From Microbacterium ulmi (lineage in GTDB: Bacteria; Actinomycetota; Actinomycetes; Actinomycetales; Microbacteriaceae), in the NCBI RefSeq assembly GCF_011759705.1, contig NZ_JAAOZF010000001.1, forward strand, positions 927,152 through 991,151: DNA of 64,000 nucleotides, given 5' to 3'. The notes below the pieces were generated by a model, which worked only from the letters and a program-made list of their open reading frames with translations, did no database searches and was not told where the DNA came from. Position numbers and translations under genes: made by a program. Below are positions 16,220 through 24,814 of this stretch, piece by piece. Numbering within the stretch: position 1 is the first letter of the stretch; every line of letters starts with the position of its first letter.

Positions 16220-17436
16220 GCGAGGTCGTCGCCGTCATCCCGGCCCGCGGAGGGTCGAAGGGCATCCCGCACAAGAACCTCGCACGCGTGGGGGGCGTGC
16301 CGCTCGTCGCGCGGGCGATCGCCGCGGCGCTGCGGGTCGACGAGATCGACCGGGTCGTCGTCTCCACGGACGACCCCGACATCGGCGGCGTCGCACGGGA
16401 GTGGGGCGCCGAGGTCGTCGAGCGGCCCGCAGAGCTCTCCGGCGACACGGCGACGTCCGAGAGCGCGCTCCTGCACGCGCTGGAGGTGCTCGAGGGGCGG
16501 GGCGTCGACGTCCACGTCCTCGTGTTCCTGCAAGCGACCTCGCCGTTCATCGACCCGGTCGCGCTCGCAGAGGCTGTGCGGATCGTCCGCGCCCGGCGCC
16601 GCGACAGCGTGTTCTCCGCCGTCGAAGACCACGGCTTCCTGTGGCGCAGGGGGCTCGGCGATGCGGCCGAGGCCGTCAACCACGTCGCGGAGTTCCGTCC
16701 GCGTCGGCAGGACCGCGAGCCGCAGTACCTCGAGACGGGCGCCTTCTACGTGCTCCGCGCCAAGGCGTTCCGCCTGTCGGGACACCGGTTCTTCGGCTCC
16801 GTCGGCATGGTCGAGGTGCCGGGGCACACGGCGATCGAGATCGACGACGAGTGGCAGCTCGACGTCGCGCGCGCTCTCGCGCCTCGGCTCGAGGCACGCA
16901 CGCCGATCGACGTCGACGCCGTCGTGACCGACTTCGACGGCGTGCACACCGACGACACCGTCACGGTCGACGAGCGCGGCGAGGAGTCGGTGCGCGTGAG
17001 CCGCTCAGACGGCATGGGCGTCGCGCTGCTGCGGCGCGCCGGCATCCCGACCCTCATCCTCTCCACGGAGCAGAACCCCGTCGTGTCGGCACGGGCGCGC
17101 AAGCTCCGCGTCGACGTCCGTCAGGGCGTCGACGACAAGGCGGCGGCGCTGCGCGAGTGGGCGGATGCCGCGGGCGTGCCGCTGGCCCGCATCGCGTATC
17201 TCGGCAACGACGTGAACGATCTCGCGTGTCTCGAGCTCGTCGGCTGGCCCGTCGCGGTCGCCGACGCGCATCCCCTCGTCGCCGCGGCGGCGCGCACGGT
17301 GGTGACCGCGAAGGGCGGCGACGGGGCGGTCCGCGAGCTCGCGGAGCGCGTCCTGCGCGCACGAGCCGAGGACCGCGACAACGCCCGCGCCCCCAAGCAC
17401 GCCCGCGCCCCCAAGAAGGAGAGGACGCCCTCATGA
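16216..17436 (+). CDS. neuA: Acylneuraminate cytidylyltransferase fused to a HAD phosphatase
   Basis: Bifunctional protein of 406 residues. Residues 1 to about 225 are a CMP-nonulosonate synthetase with the signature IPARGGSKGIPHKN at 8-21. Residues about 232-390 are a KdsC-like HAD phosphatase with TDFDGVHTDD (the first Asp is the nucleophile) and GNDVNDLACL near its end. The Lys/Arg/Ala-rich tail looks disordered. The same order of domains is found in vertebrate CMP-sialic acid synthetases, whose C-terminal domain resembles Kdn-9-phosphate phosphatase. Here it would dephosphorylate the NeuB product and then activate it with CTP (inference). Both ends overlap neighbours by 4 bases. Confidence 0.9.
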   Translation: MSEVVAVIPARGGSKGIPHKNLARVGGVPLVARAIAAALRVDEIDRVVVSTDDPDIGGVAREWGAEVVERPAELSGDTATSESALLHALEVLEGRGVDVHVLVFLQATSPFIDPVALAEAVRIVRARRRDSVFSAVEDHGFLWRRGLGDAAEAVNHVAEFRPRRQDREPQYLETGAFYVLRAKAFRLSGHRFFGSVGMVEVPGHTAIEIDDEWQLDVARALAPRLEARTPIDVDAVVTDFDGVHTDDTVTVDERGEESVRVSRSDGMGVALLRRAGIPTLILSTEQNPVVSARARKLRVDVRQGVDDKAAALREWADAAGVPLARIAYLGNDVNDLACLELVGWPVAVADAHPLVAAAARTVVTAKGGDGAVRELAERVLRARAEDRDNARAPKHARAPKKERTPS

Positions 17437-18305
17437 CGGTCGCCATCGGATCCCGCACGATCGGAGGCGGACGGCCGACGTACGTCGTCGCCGAGATCGG
17501 CCTCAACCACAACGGCGACGTCGATCTCGCCAAGCGCCTCATCGACGTCGCGGCGGACGCGGGGGCGGATGCCGTCAAGTTCCAGAAGCGCACGCCCGAG
17601 CTGGCGACCCCTGCGCACATGCGCGACATGCCGCGCGAGACGCCGTGGGGCACCATGAGCTACCTCGACTACCGCCGCCGCGTCGAGTTCGGCCGCGACC
17701 AGTACATCGAGATCGCCGACCACGCCGTGCTGCGCGGGCTCGAGTGGTTCGCGTCGCCGTGGGACGAGCCGAGCGTCGCGTTCCTGGAGGATCTCGGGGT
17801 CGCGGCCCACAAGGTCGCCTCGGCATCCCTCACCGACCACGCGCTCCTGTCGGCCCTGCACGACACGGGCAAGCCCGTCATCCTGTCGACGGGCATGTCG
17901 ACGATGGAGCAGATCGACGCCGCCGTCGAGGTGCTCGGCACCGAGCGGCTCGTGCTCCTGCACGCGACCTCGACGTATCCGATGGAGCCCGACGAGGCGA
18001 ACCTGCGCATGATCCCGGCGCTGCGCGACCGTTTCCCCGGGGTCCCCGTCGGCTACTCGGGTCACGAGCGCGGCCTGCAGGTCTCGCTCGCCGCCGTCGC
18101 GCTGGGCGCTGTCGCGGTCGAGCGGCACATCACGCTCGACCGCACGATGTGGGGCTCCGACCACGCCGCCTCGCTCGAGCCCGCGGGCCTGCAGCACCTC
18201 GTGCGCGACATCCGCATCATCGAGCAGGCGCTCGGCGACGGCGTCAAGCGCGTCTACCCCGGGGAGCTCGCACCGATGGCGAAGCTCCGACGCGTCGCGG
18301 CGTGA
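17433..18305 (+). CDS. neuB: N-acetylneuraminate synthase family protein (short form)
   Basis: Condenses phosphoenolpyruvate with a hexose to form a nine-carbon sugar acid. The TIM barrel is clear: VVAEIGLNHNGDVDLAKRLI at the N-terminus, VKFQKRTPE, FASPWDEPSV, KVASASLTD, LSTGMSTMEQ, LLHATSTYPMEP, GYSGHERG and ERHITLDRTMWGSDHAASLEP. The protein is only 290 residues and stops where the C-terminal antifreeze-like (SAF) domain of ordinary NeuB/NANS proteins (about 340-360 residues) would begin. The ATG at 17433 overlaps the previous stop and has AAGGAGAGG upstream. No NeuC epimerase is nearby, so the acceptor sugar may be mannose or its 6-phosphate, giving Kdn (inference). Confidence 0.92.
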   Translation: MTVAIGSRTIGGGRPTYVVAEIGLNHNGDVDLAKRLIDVAADAGADAVKFQKRTPELATPAHMRDMPRETPWGTMSYLDYRRRVEFGRDQYIEIADHAVLRGLEWFASPWDEPSVAFLEDLGVAAHKVASASLTDHALLSALHDTGKPVILSTGMSTMEQIDAAVEVLGTERLVLLHATSTYPMEPDEANLRMIPALRDRFPGVPVGYSGHERGLQVSLAAVALGAVAVERHITLDRTMWGSDHAASLEPAGLQHLVRDIRIIEQALGDGVKRVYPGELAPMAKLRRVAA

Positions 18306-19609
18306 GGCCCGTGCGCGTCGTCGGGATCGCCGACACCGACTCGTACGTCAAGTGGTCGGCGGCGCTCCTCGGCGGCGCGCCGCGCGGCTGGGCCGTGTCG
18401 CTGTTCATCCTCGAGACACCCCTCGTCGTGAGCGAGCGGCAGCGTGCGACGGCCCTCGCGGGGAGCGGGATGGATGCCGCGGCCGTCCGCCGCGGCTCGT
18501 TCGAGAGCTTCGTCGCCTCTCTCGCGGCCGATCCGCCGGACGCCGTCGTGATCGGCGCGCGCGGCCCGCTCGTGCGGGTCGTCGCCCGCGCCGTGGCCGA
18601 GAACGCGCCGCGGGCCGTCATGGTGACAGGCCTGCCGGGCGTCGCGATCCCGGCGACGCGGAAGGCGCTCGTCTACCGCTCCCAGTGCGACCTCTTCGTC
18701 GTGCACTCGCATCGCGAGCGGCGCGCCTTCACCGCCGTCGCGGAGGAGTCCGGCCTCGTGCAGGACTTCGCGCTCGCGACGCTGCCGTTCGCCGCCCACG
18801 CGCAGGACGGCTCGCGCGCGTCGCGCTCGGGCGGGACCGATCTCGTGTTCGCGGCTCAGGCGCTCGTCCCCCGCGAGCGCGCGGAGCGTCTCCGGGTCGC
18901 CCGGCTCCTCGTCCGCGCTGCGGAGGCCGACCCGTCGCGGCGGGTCGTCGTGAAGGTGCGGGGCACGAAGGGCGAGCAGCAGACGCACGCCGAGCGCGAC
19001 GCGTATCCCGGGCTGCTGGCGGAGCTCGGCCCGCTTCCGCAGAACCTCGTCGTGTCGAGCGGTCCCATGCAGGCGGCTCTCGACGAGGCGGAGGGGCTCG
19101 TCACGATCAGCTCGACCGCCGCGATCGAGGCGCTCGCACGCGGCATCCCCGTCATCGCCCTCGACTCGTTCGGGGTCGCGCGCGAGCTCATCAACGAGGT
19201 CTTCGCCGAGAGCGGGCTGCTCGGCGGCGACGCCGACGTGTGCGCGCGGCGGTTCCGGCATCCCGCGCAGGGGTGGCCGTACGACAACTACCTGCACGAT
19301 CGCGCAGACGACGACTGGGCGTCCCGTCTGTCCGGGCTCGTGCGGCTGCGACGCGAGGGATCGCTGCCGGCGCGTCCGGCGCGGGTGCGCCGCGGCGGGC
19401 GCCTCCGCGACGCGTGGGAGCGCAAGATCGTGCTCGGCTCGCACGACCGGTCGCCCGCAGGCGTCGCGGCGCTCGTCGTGGGCGTTCCGCTGCGCGTGGG
19501 CCTGCGGGCCCTGAACCGCGTCCGGCGTGCGCTGCGCGGCGAGGACTCCGCCGTGTCGACGCAGATCGCGCTCGGCATCCGCGATCTCGCGACCGATCCC
19601 GCCGAGTAG
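18302..19609 (+). CDS. DUF6716-type putative glycosyltransferase
   Basis: Soluble-looking protein of 435 residues, last gene of the nonulosonic acid operon; its GTG start overlaps the NeuB stop (GTGA). The central and C-terminal part has a GT-B-like pattern: RVVVKVRGTKGEQQ, LVVSSGPMQAAL, then ITISSTAAIEALARGIPVI-type sequence (LVTISSTAAIEALA) and a C-terminal basic region (VRRGGRLRDAWERK). The serine/threonine motif followed by a helix resembles the donor-site motif of capsule-type transferases. I do not recognise a characterised relative. It may add the backbone sugar or initiate the polymer decorated by the polysialyltransferase-like protein. Confidence 0.7.
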   Translation: MRPVRVVGIADTDSYVKWSAALLGGAPRGWAVSLFILETPLVVSERQRATALAGSGMDAAAVRRGSFESFVASLAADPPDAVVIGARGPLVRVVARAVAENAPRAVMVTGLPGVAIPATRKALVYRSQCDLFVVHSHRERRAFTAVAEESGLVQDFALATLPFAAHAQDGSRASRSGGTDLVFAAQALVPRERAERLRVARLLVRAAEADPSRRVVVKVRGTKGEQQTHAERDAYPGLLAELGPLPQNLVVSSGPMQAALDEAEGLVTISSTAAIEALARGIPVIALDSFGVARELINEVFAESGLLGGDADVCARRFRHPAQGWPYDNYLHDRADDDWASRLSGLVRLRREGSLPARPARVRRGGRLRDAWERKIVLGSHDRSPAGVAALVVGVPLRVGLRALNRVRRALRGEDSAVSTQIALGIRDLATDPAE

Positions 19610-19685
19610 CGATCGGGATGCCGCACCCCGCGGCGACCTCCCGCCTGCGTCCCTGACAGGGCTCAGGACGCCGCGAGGGCACTCC

Positions 19686-22600
19686 TCAGATCACGTCCTG
19701 GAACGTGAGATCGGGGTTTCCGAAGCGGTGCGCCGTGATCGTGACGGACTGCTCGTGCAGGAACGGGAGCAGCTCGATCCTGCCGGCGGTCGTCACCTCG
19801 TTGTCGTAGACGGCGAGGTCGGGATCGCCGCCGACCGCCTCGGAGAGGGCGCGGTGCAGCGCGGCGACCGCGGGGCGTGACCCGACGAGACGGGCGCGCA
19901 GCGCGGTCGTGCCCGTCCACTCGGCTTCGTCGCCGCCCGTCATCCGTTCGAGCCACTCCGTCTCGGTCTCGACGAACACGGGCCGTTCGAGGTCGGAGAG
20001 GGCACGGCGCACGGCGGGAGGCAGTCCCGTCGGCGCACTCAGGGTGAAGCCCGATCCGGAGCGGATGCCGGCCACGACGACGCGCAGGATCGCCTGCAGC
20101 GGGGCATCCTCCGTCGCACGGATCGCGACGCCCGCGTTGTCGCGCGAGATGGGGCGGTAGCGGAAGAGGTTGCGCTCGACGCCGAGCCCCGACACGTCCT
20201 TGACCTGGCCGAACTCGCGATCCCATGCGATCGCGTCGGCGAGCGCGGCGCGGCGCAGCCACTCGAACGCGTCGTAGTCGAGCGAGGGCTGCGCCGCCTC
20301 GATGACGTTCGTGATGCGCGAGTCGAGGCCGCGCAGGTGCAGCGTCGACGATCCGGTGGCACCGGCAGAGGCTCGCCACGAGCCCAGGCCGACGAGGTAG
20401 TTCGGCCCGCCCGCCTTGGTGCCCGCGCCAACGGAGGACCGCTTCCAGCCGCCGAAGGGCTGGCGCTGCACGATGGCGCCCGTGATGCCGCGGTTGACGT
20501 AGAGGTTGCCGGCCTCGACGCGGTCGAGCCACACCGCGAGATCGTGCGGATCCTGCGTGTAGAGGCCCGCCGTGAGCCCGTACGCGACGTCGTTCTGCAG
20601 CTCGATCGCGTGCGAGAGGGAGGCCGCGTGCATGACGCCGAGGACGGGCCCGAAGAACTCCTCGCGGTGGAACCGCGACCCGGGCTCGACGCCCGTGCGG
20701 ATCCCGGGGGTCCAGAACCGCCCCGCATACTCCGGGCCGACGTCGAGGCGCTGCGGCTCGACGAGCCACTGCTCCCCGTCGTCGAGTGTCGTGAGCGCCC
20801 ACTCGAGCTTGCCGTGCGGCACCTCGATGACGGGGCCGACCTCGCTCAGCGGGTCCGTCGGCGGACCGATGCGCAGCGAGCGGGTCGCGTCGACGAGCTG
20901 CCGCGCGAAGCGATGGGAGCGTCCGACGGGCCCTACGAGGATCGCGAGCGACGCCGCAGAGCACTTCTGTCCCGCGTGCCCGAAGGCGCTCCTGATGAGG
21001 TCGGATGCCGCGAGGTCGAGGTCGGCCGACGGCGTGACGATCATGGCGTTCTTGCCGCTCGTCTCGGCGAGGAGCGGCAGCTCGGGTCGCCACGAGCGGA
21101 ACAGCCGAGCCGTCTCCCACGATCCCGTGAGGATGACGCGATCGACGTCGGGGTGGGAGACGAGCCGCCGCCCGAGCGCGCCCTCGTCGAGGTCGACGAG
21201 GGCCAGGACATCCCGCGGCACCCCGGCCTCGTCGAGCGCCTGCCACAGCGCCTCGGCGACGACCGCCGCGCAGCGCCGCGCCTGCGGAGCGGGCTTGAAG
21301 ACGACGCCGGACCCCGCCGCGAGCGCCGCGAGCACTCCCCCCGCCGGGATCGCGATGGGGAAGTTCCACGGCGGCGTCACGACAGTGAGCCTCGACGGCT
21401 CGAAGATCGCGCCGCTCACGCGGTCGAGCTCGCGCGCCGTCGCCGCGTAGTAGTTCGCGAAGTCGACGGCCTCGCTCACCTCGACGTCGGCCTCGGCGAA
21501 GACCTTGCCGGTCTCGGACGCTGCGACCTCGATGAGCTCGCCCCGGCGCTGCTCGAGGTTGAGGGCGGCGGCGTGCAGCGCCGCGGCGCGCTCGCCTGCG
21601 GGCCTGGCGCCCCACGCGGCGCCCGCGGCGCGCACGCGCGCGACGATCGCCTCGAGCTCCGCGGCGTCGTCGACGCGCGCCGCGTCGATCGTGGCATCCC
21701 CCGCCGTCGAGATCTCGATGCGGTCCAGGATGCCGCGGGCCCACGCGCGGTTCGCGGGCAGGGCGGGGTCCGTGTCGGGCGCGTTGACGAAGCCCAGCGC
21801 GCCCACGACCCGCGTGCCGGTCTCGCGCGGAGCGTAGACCGCCGTCTCGACGAAGCGCTCGCCGCCGAACAGGACCGCGTCGGCGCCGGGTTCGAGCGGC
21901 GCCGTGTCGGTGCCGGGCTCGCTCGCGGACGATCGCGCGATGCCGAGCACGGCCTCCGTGAGCCCGTCGGTCAGCGCCCCCGCGGACCGGACGAGCCGGC
22001 GGCGCCCGTTCTCGGCGCTGGGCGCCGCCGCTCTCTCCGCCGCTCGATCCTGACGGCGCCGCGCTCCGGTCGGCAGGGCGGGGTCGGCCGCGCGGGCGAT
22101 CGACGCGGCGAACCGCTCGCGCTCGCGCTCGAACATCACGGGGTCGTCGGCCAGGTCGAACGCGGCCGACAGGAAGTTCTCGCTCGACGCGTTCTCCTCG
22201 AGGCGCCGGACGAGGTAGCTGATGGCGACGTCGAACTCGTCGGGGCGCACGACGGGGACGTACAGGAGCACGTGCCCGACCTCGCGCGCGACGGCCTCGA
22301 CCTGACCCTGCGCCATGCCCAGGAGCATCTCGAACTCGACGTCCGGCCGGACGCCGCGCTCGCCGGCGAGCAGCCACGCATAGGCGATGTCGAAGAGGTT
22401 GTGGCCGGCGACCCCGAGCCGGACGGCGGTCGTGTTCTGCGGCCGCAGCGCGAACTCGAGGCAGCGCAGGTAGTTCGCATCCGAGTCGACCTTCGCGTCG
22501 TACGTCGCGAGCGACCAGCCGTGCATGACGGCATCCACTCGCTCCATCGCGAGGTTCGCGCCCTTGACGAGCCGCACCTTGATGCGCGCACCGCCCGCCG

Positions 22601-23447
22601 CGACGCGCTCGCCCGCCCAGTCGGTCAGCCCCCGCAGCGCGGGCAGCGCGTCGGGCAGGTACGCCTGGAGGACGATGCCCGCCTCGAGCGCGCGCAGCCG
22701 CGGGTCGCCGAGGATGCGCATGAAGACCGCGATCGTGAGATCGAGGTCGCGGTACTCCTCCATGTCGAGGTTGATGAACGTGCCGTCGGCGGCGGCGCTG
22801 AGATACAGCGGAAGGAGCCGCTCGACGACTCTGTCGACGACCTCGTCGAACGCCCACATCGAGATGTGGCTGGCGATCGCCGACACCTTGACCGAGACGT
22901 AGTCGACGTCGGGGCGACGAACGAGCTCGTGGATGCCGTCGAGCCGGCGCAGCGCCTCGGTCTCGCCCAGGACGGCTTCGCCGAGGAGGTTGAGGTTGAG
23001 CCGTGCGCCGCTCTCGCGCAGCCTCGCGATCGCAGGGCCGAGCCTGTCCGGCCGCGCGTCGACGACGAGGTGCCCCACCATCTCCCGCAGCACTCGGCGC
23101 GCGATGGGGACGACCGGCGACGGCAGCACGGGTGCGACGGCCCCCCCGACGCGAACGGCGCCTCGGAGGTACCACGGGAGGAACTCGGGAACGAGGGGCG
23201 CGACGCGATGGAGGCTCGCCGCCGCGGCCGACAGGCTCTCGGGGCGCATGACCCCGTCGACGAAGCCCATCGTGAACGGAAGCCCGTCGGGGTCTTTCAG
23301 CACACCGGCGAGGCGCTCGGCTGCGGGGTCCACGTCGACCTTCGCGCTCTCGGCGATCCACCGTCGCGCAAGCTCCACGGCACGCACGGCGAGGTCGTCG
23401 CCGGGTGCCGTGTGGTCGGTGTCCCCCCGGGAAGGGTCGGTCACCAT
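19686..23447 (-). CDS. putA: Bifunctional proline dehydrogenase / glutamate-semialdehyde dehydrogenase
   Basis: Oxidises proline to glutamate in two steps using FAD and NAD, at the membrane surface. It has 1253 residues. The proline dehydrogenase barrel spans roughly residues 100-450 (ARLNLNLLGEAVLGE, VSVKVSAIASHIS, IKVRLVKGANLAMER, LGVAGHNLFDIAYA). The aldehyde dehydrogenase module spans about 500-980, with catalytic Cys in HAGQKCSAAS and general-base Glu in LLAETSGKNAMI. About 270 C-terminal residues form the extra domain of long PutAs. No N-terminal ribbon-helix-helix DNA-binding domain is present, so it cannot repress its own gene as in enterobacteria. The ATG at 23447 lies 7 bases after TAGGCT, suggesting a leaderless mRNA. 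Confidence 0.95.
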   Translation of the reverse strand: MVTDPSRGDTDHTAPGDDLAVRAVELARRWIAESAKVDVDPAAERLAGVLKDPDGLPFTMGFVDGVMRPESLSAAAASLHRVAPLVPEFLPWYLRGAVRVGGAVAPVLPSPVVPIARRVLREMVGHLVVDARPDRLGPAIARLRESGARLNLNLLGEAVLGETEALRRLDGIHELVRRPDVDYVSVKVSAIASHISMWAFDEVVDRVVERLLPLYLSAAADGTFINLDMEEYRDLDLTIAVFMRILGDPRLRALEAGIVLQAYLPDALPALRGLTDWAGERVAAGGARIKVRLVKGANLAMERVDAVMHGWSLATYDAKVDSDANYLRCLEFALRPQNTTAVRLGVAGHNLFDIAYAWLLAGERGVRPDVEFEMLLGMAQGQVEAVAREVGHVLLYVPVVRPDEFDVAISYLVRRLEENASSENFLSAAFDLADDPVMFERERERFAASIARAADPALPTGARRRQDRAAERAAAPSAENGRRRLVRSAGALTDGLTEAVLGIARSSASEPGTDTAPLEPGADAVLFGGERFVETAVYAPRETGTRVVGALGFVNAPDTDPALPANRAWARGILDRIEISTAGDATIDAARVDDAAELEAIVARVRAAGAAWGARPAGERAAALHAAALNLEQRRGELIEVAASETGKVFAEADVEVSEAVDFANYYAATARELDRVSGAIFEPSRLTVVTPPWNFPIAIPAGGVLAALAAGSGVVFKPAPQARRCAAVVAEALWQALDEAGVPRDVLALVDLDEGALGRRLVSHPDVDRVILTGSWETARLFRSWRPELPLLAETSGKNAMIVTPSADLDLAASDLIRSAFGHAGQKCSAASLAILVGPVGRSHRFARQLVDATRSLRIGPPTDPLSEVGPVIEVPHGKLEWALTTLDDGEQWLVEPQRLDVGPEYAGRFWTPGIRTGVEPGSRFHREEFFGPVLGVMHAASLSHAIELQNDVAYGLTAGLYTQDPHDLAVWLDRVEAGNLYVNRGITGAIVQRQPFGGWKRSSVGAGTKAGGPNYLVGLGSWRASAGATGSSTLHLRGLDSRITNVIEAAQPSLDYDAFEWLRRAALADAIAWDREFGQVKDVSGLGVERNLFRYRPISRDNAGVAIRATEDAPLQAILRVVVAGIRSGSGFTLSAPTGLPPAVRRALSDLERPVFVETETEWLERMTGGDEAEWTGTTALRARLVGSRPAVAALHRALSEAVGGDPDLAVYDNEVTTAGRIELLPFLHEQSVTITAHRFGNPDLTFQDVI

Positions 23448-23454
23448 GAGTCCC

Positions 23455-23460
23455 AGCCTA
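23455..23460 (-). promoter_or_regulatory. -10 hexamer of putA (probable leaderless start)
   Basis: TAGGCT on the minus strand, 7 bases upstream of the ATG at 23447, with no separate ribosome-binding site. Confidence 0.45.
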
Positions 23461-23496
23461 CGGGCAGTCGCGGCATCCGCCTCCCGGCGACGGGGC

Positions 23497-24057
23497 TCAG
23501 CTCCAGTCGCTCGGGGCGCTCGCCTTCGTCGACGGGAGAGCGGATGCCGCGGCCCAGTCGTGCATCCACTGCGCGATCTCCGGGATGCCGTCGGGTCGGC
23601 CCACCGCCGCGAACAGCTCCTCGTGCGAGAGCGTCCCGCCCGAGCGCTTCATCATGCGGGCCCGGACGATCGCCCGTGCGTAGATCTCGCCGTCGACGAC
23701 GCAGCGGTGCTCCATGTACACGGCCCTGTCGTCGTGGCCGATCATGCGGGACTCCACGTCGAAGCGCTGCCATGGCTGCAGCGACTTGCGGAACGTGATC
23801 GTCTCGCTCGAGACGACGGCGTACCAGCCGTGGCTCTTCATGGCACCCGCGACGCCCGTGCGCACGAGCAGATCCCACCGTCCGAGGTCCATGAGCGACA
23901 GGTAGCGGCCGTTGTTCATGTGCCGCAGGACGTCGAGATCGGTCGGCATCGTCGTGAGCGTGATGCGCCCCACCTCATGCGGGGCGAGCCGCTTGCCGGC
24001 GCGCAGGCGGAGGCGGGCTCGGAGCATCACGAGGAGAGTGCGCCAGATCACGTTCAC
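23497..24057 (-). CDS. Acyl-CoA thioesterase-like hotdog protein
   Basis: Single hotdog-fold protein of 186 residues related to the 4HBT/thioesterase-like superfamily. The N-terminal segment VNVIWRTLLVMLRARLRLR is hydrophobic and basic and may lie on the membrane. The core motif DLDVLRHMNNGRYLSLMDLGRWDLL carries the Asp/His/Asn set typical of acyl-CoA thioesterases that dimerise. ETITFRKSLQPWQRF and YMEHRCVVDGEIYARA follow the fold. The GTG at 24057 is 8 bases after a TACGAT hexamer. It is 49 bases upstream of putA on the same strand; the physiological acyl substrate is unknown. Confidence 0.85.
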   Translation of the reverse strand: MNVIWRTLLVMLRARLRLRAGKRLAPHEVGRITLTTMPTDLDVLRHMNNGRYLSLMDLGRWDLLVRTGVAGAMKSHGWYAVVSSETITFRKSLQPWQRFDVESRMIGHDDRAVYMEHRCVVDGEIYARAIVRARMMKRSGGTLSHEELFAAVGRPDGIPEIAQWMHDWAAASALPSTKASAPSDWS

Positions 24058-24287
24058 GAAGAGCGATCGTAGCCAGCGGCGCCCTGCGCCGTGATGCGTT
24101 TGTGGGATGCCGACAGCAGCGTCCTCCCGTCCTGCGCAGGTCGCCTCCCGTGACGGCCGCGCGCGGTGTCGACGCGAGCGCCGATCCGGACGGTCCCTCG
24201 ACGCGGCGTGTCACGGCATCCGGTGCTGGATCCAGACGCGCGTCGCGCGGGCGCCGCGGTCGATTTCGCTGTCGCGGCGGGCCCGCG

Positions 24288-24293
24288 TAGAGT
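24288..24293 (+). promoter_or_regulatory. -10 hexamer of the GNAT gene (probable leaderless start)
   Basis: TAGAGT at -12 to -7 relative to the ATG at 24300; no ribosome-binding sequence is present. Confidence 0.5.
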
Positions 24294-24299
24294 CGCGAC

Positions 24300-24806
24300 A
24301 TGGAAGCCGAACTCCAGACCGACATCGTCGTCCGTCCGGTGCGCGACGTGGATGCCGAAGCCCTCGGGCGGGTGCACGCGACGTGCTGGCACGAGACCTA
24401 CGACCACCTCATCAGCAAGGCCGCGCTCGAGAAGATCTCGCCGCGACGGCTCGCCGAGCTGTGGACGCACTGGGCCACCCAGGGTCCCGACTTCAAGATG
24501 TTCGCGGCGCTCGTCGACGGCGACATCGTCGGATTCGCCGGCTCGGGGCCTGCGCGCGACAGGGACTCTCCGCGCAACCGCGAACTGTACTTCATCTATC
24601 TGCTCGACGCGTGGCACGGCACCGGCATCGGCCAGCGCCTCTTCGCCGCCGTCGTGGAGACGGACGAGCCCCTCTACCTGTGGGTCGCAGACGACAACCC
24701 CCGCGCGCACCGGTTCTACGCGCGCAACGGATTCGCGCTCGACGGCGCGCGGCATACGGAACCCTTCCTTGGCGAGACGCTCACCGAGGTGCGGTTCGTC
24801 CGCTGA
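24300..24806 (+). CDS. GNAT family N-acetyltransferase
   Basis: Acetyl-CoA-dependent transferase of 168 residues. The N-terminal part has [24 protein letters not shown], the acetyl-CoA pyrophosphate loop is [14 protein letters not shown] (R/Q-x-x-G-x-G/A pattern), and the C-terminal [17 protein letters not shown] is the conserved beta-bulge and alpha4 region. The acceptor cannot be predicted. It is followed after 8 bases by the cofE gene, so the two are probably co-transcribed. Confidence 0.92.
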   Translation: MEAELQTDIVVRPVRDVDAEALGRVHATCWHETYDHLISKAALEKISPRRLAELWTHWATQGPDFKMFAALVDGDIVGFAGSGPARDRDSPRNRELYFIYLLDAWHGTGIGQRLFAAVVETDEPLYLWVADDNPRAHRFYARNGFALDGARHTEPFLGETLTEVRFVR

Positions 24807-24814
24807 CGACACGC

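Noticed and set aside
20337..23798. Very long open frames overlapping putA on both strands
   Set aside because: putA is fully supported by its domains and motifs; the alternative frames are Arg- and Asp-rich with no recognisable domain.
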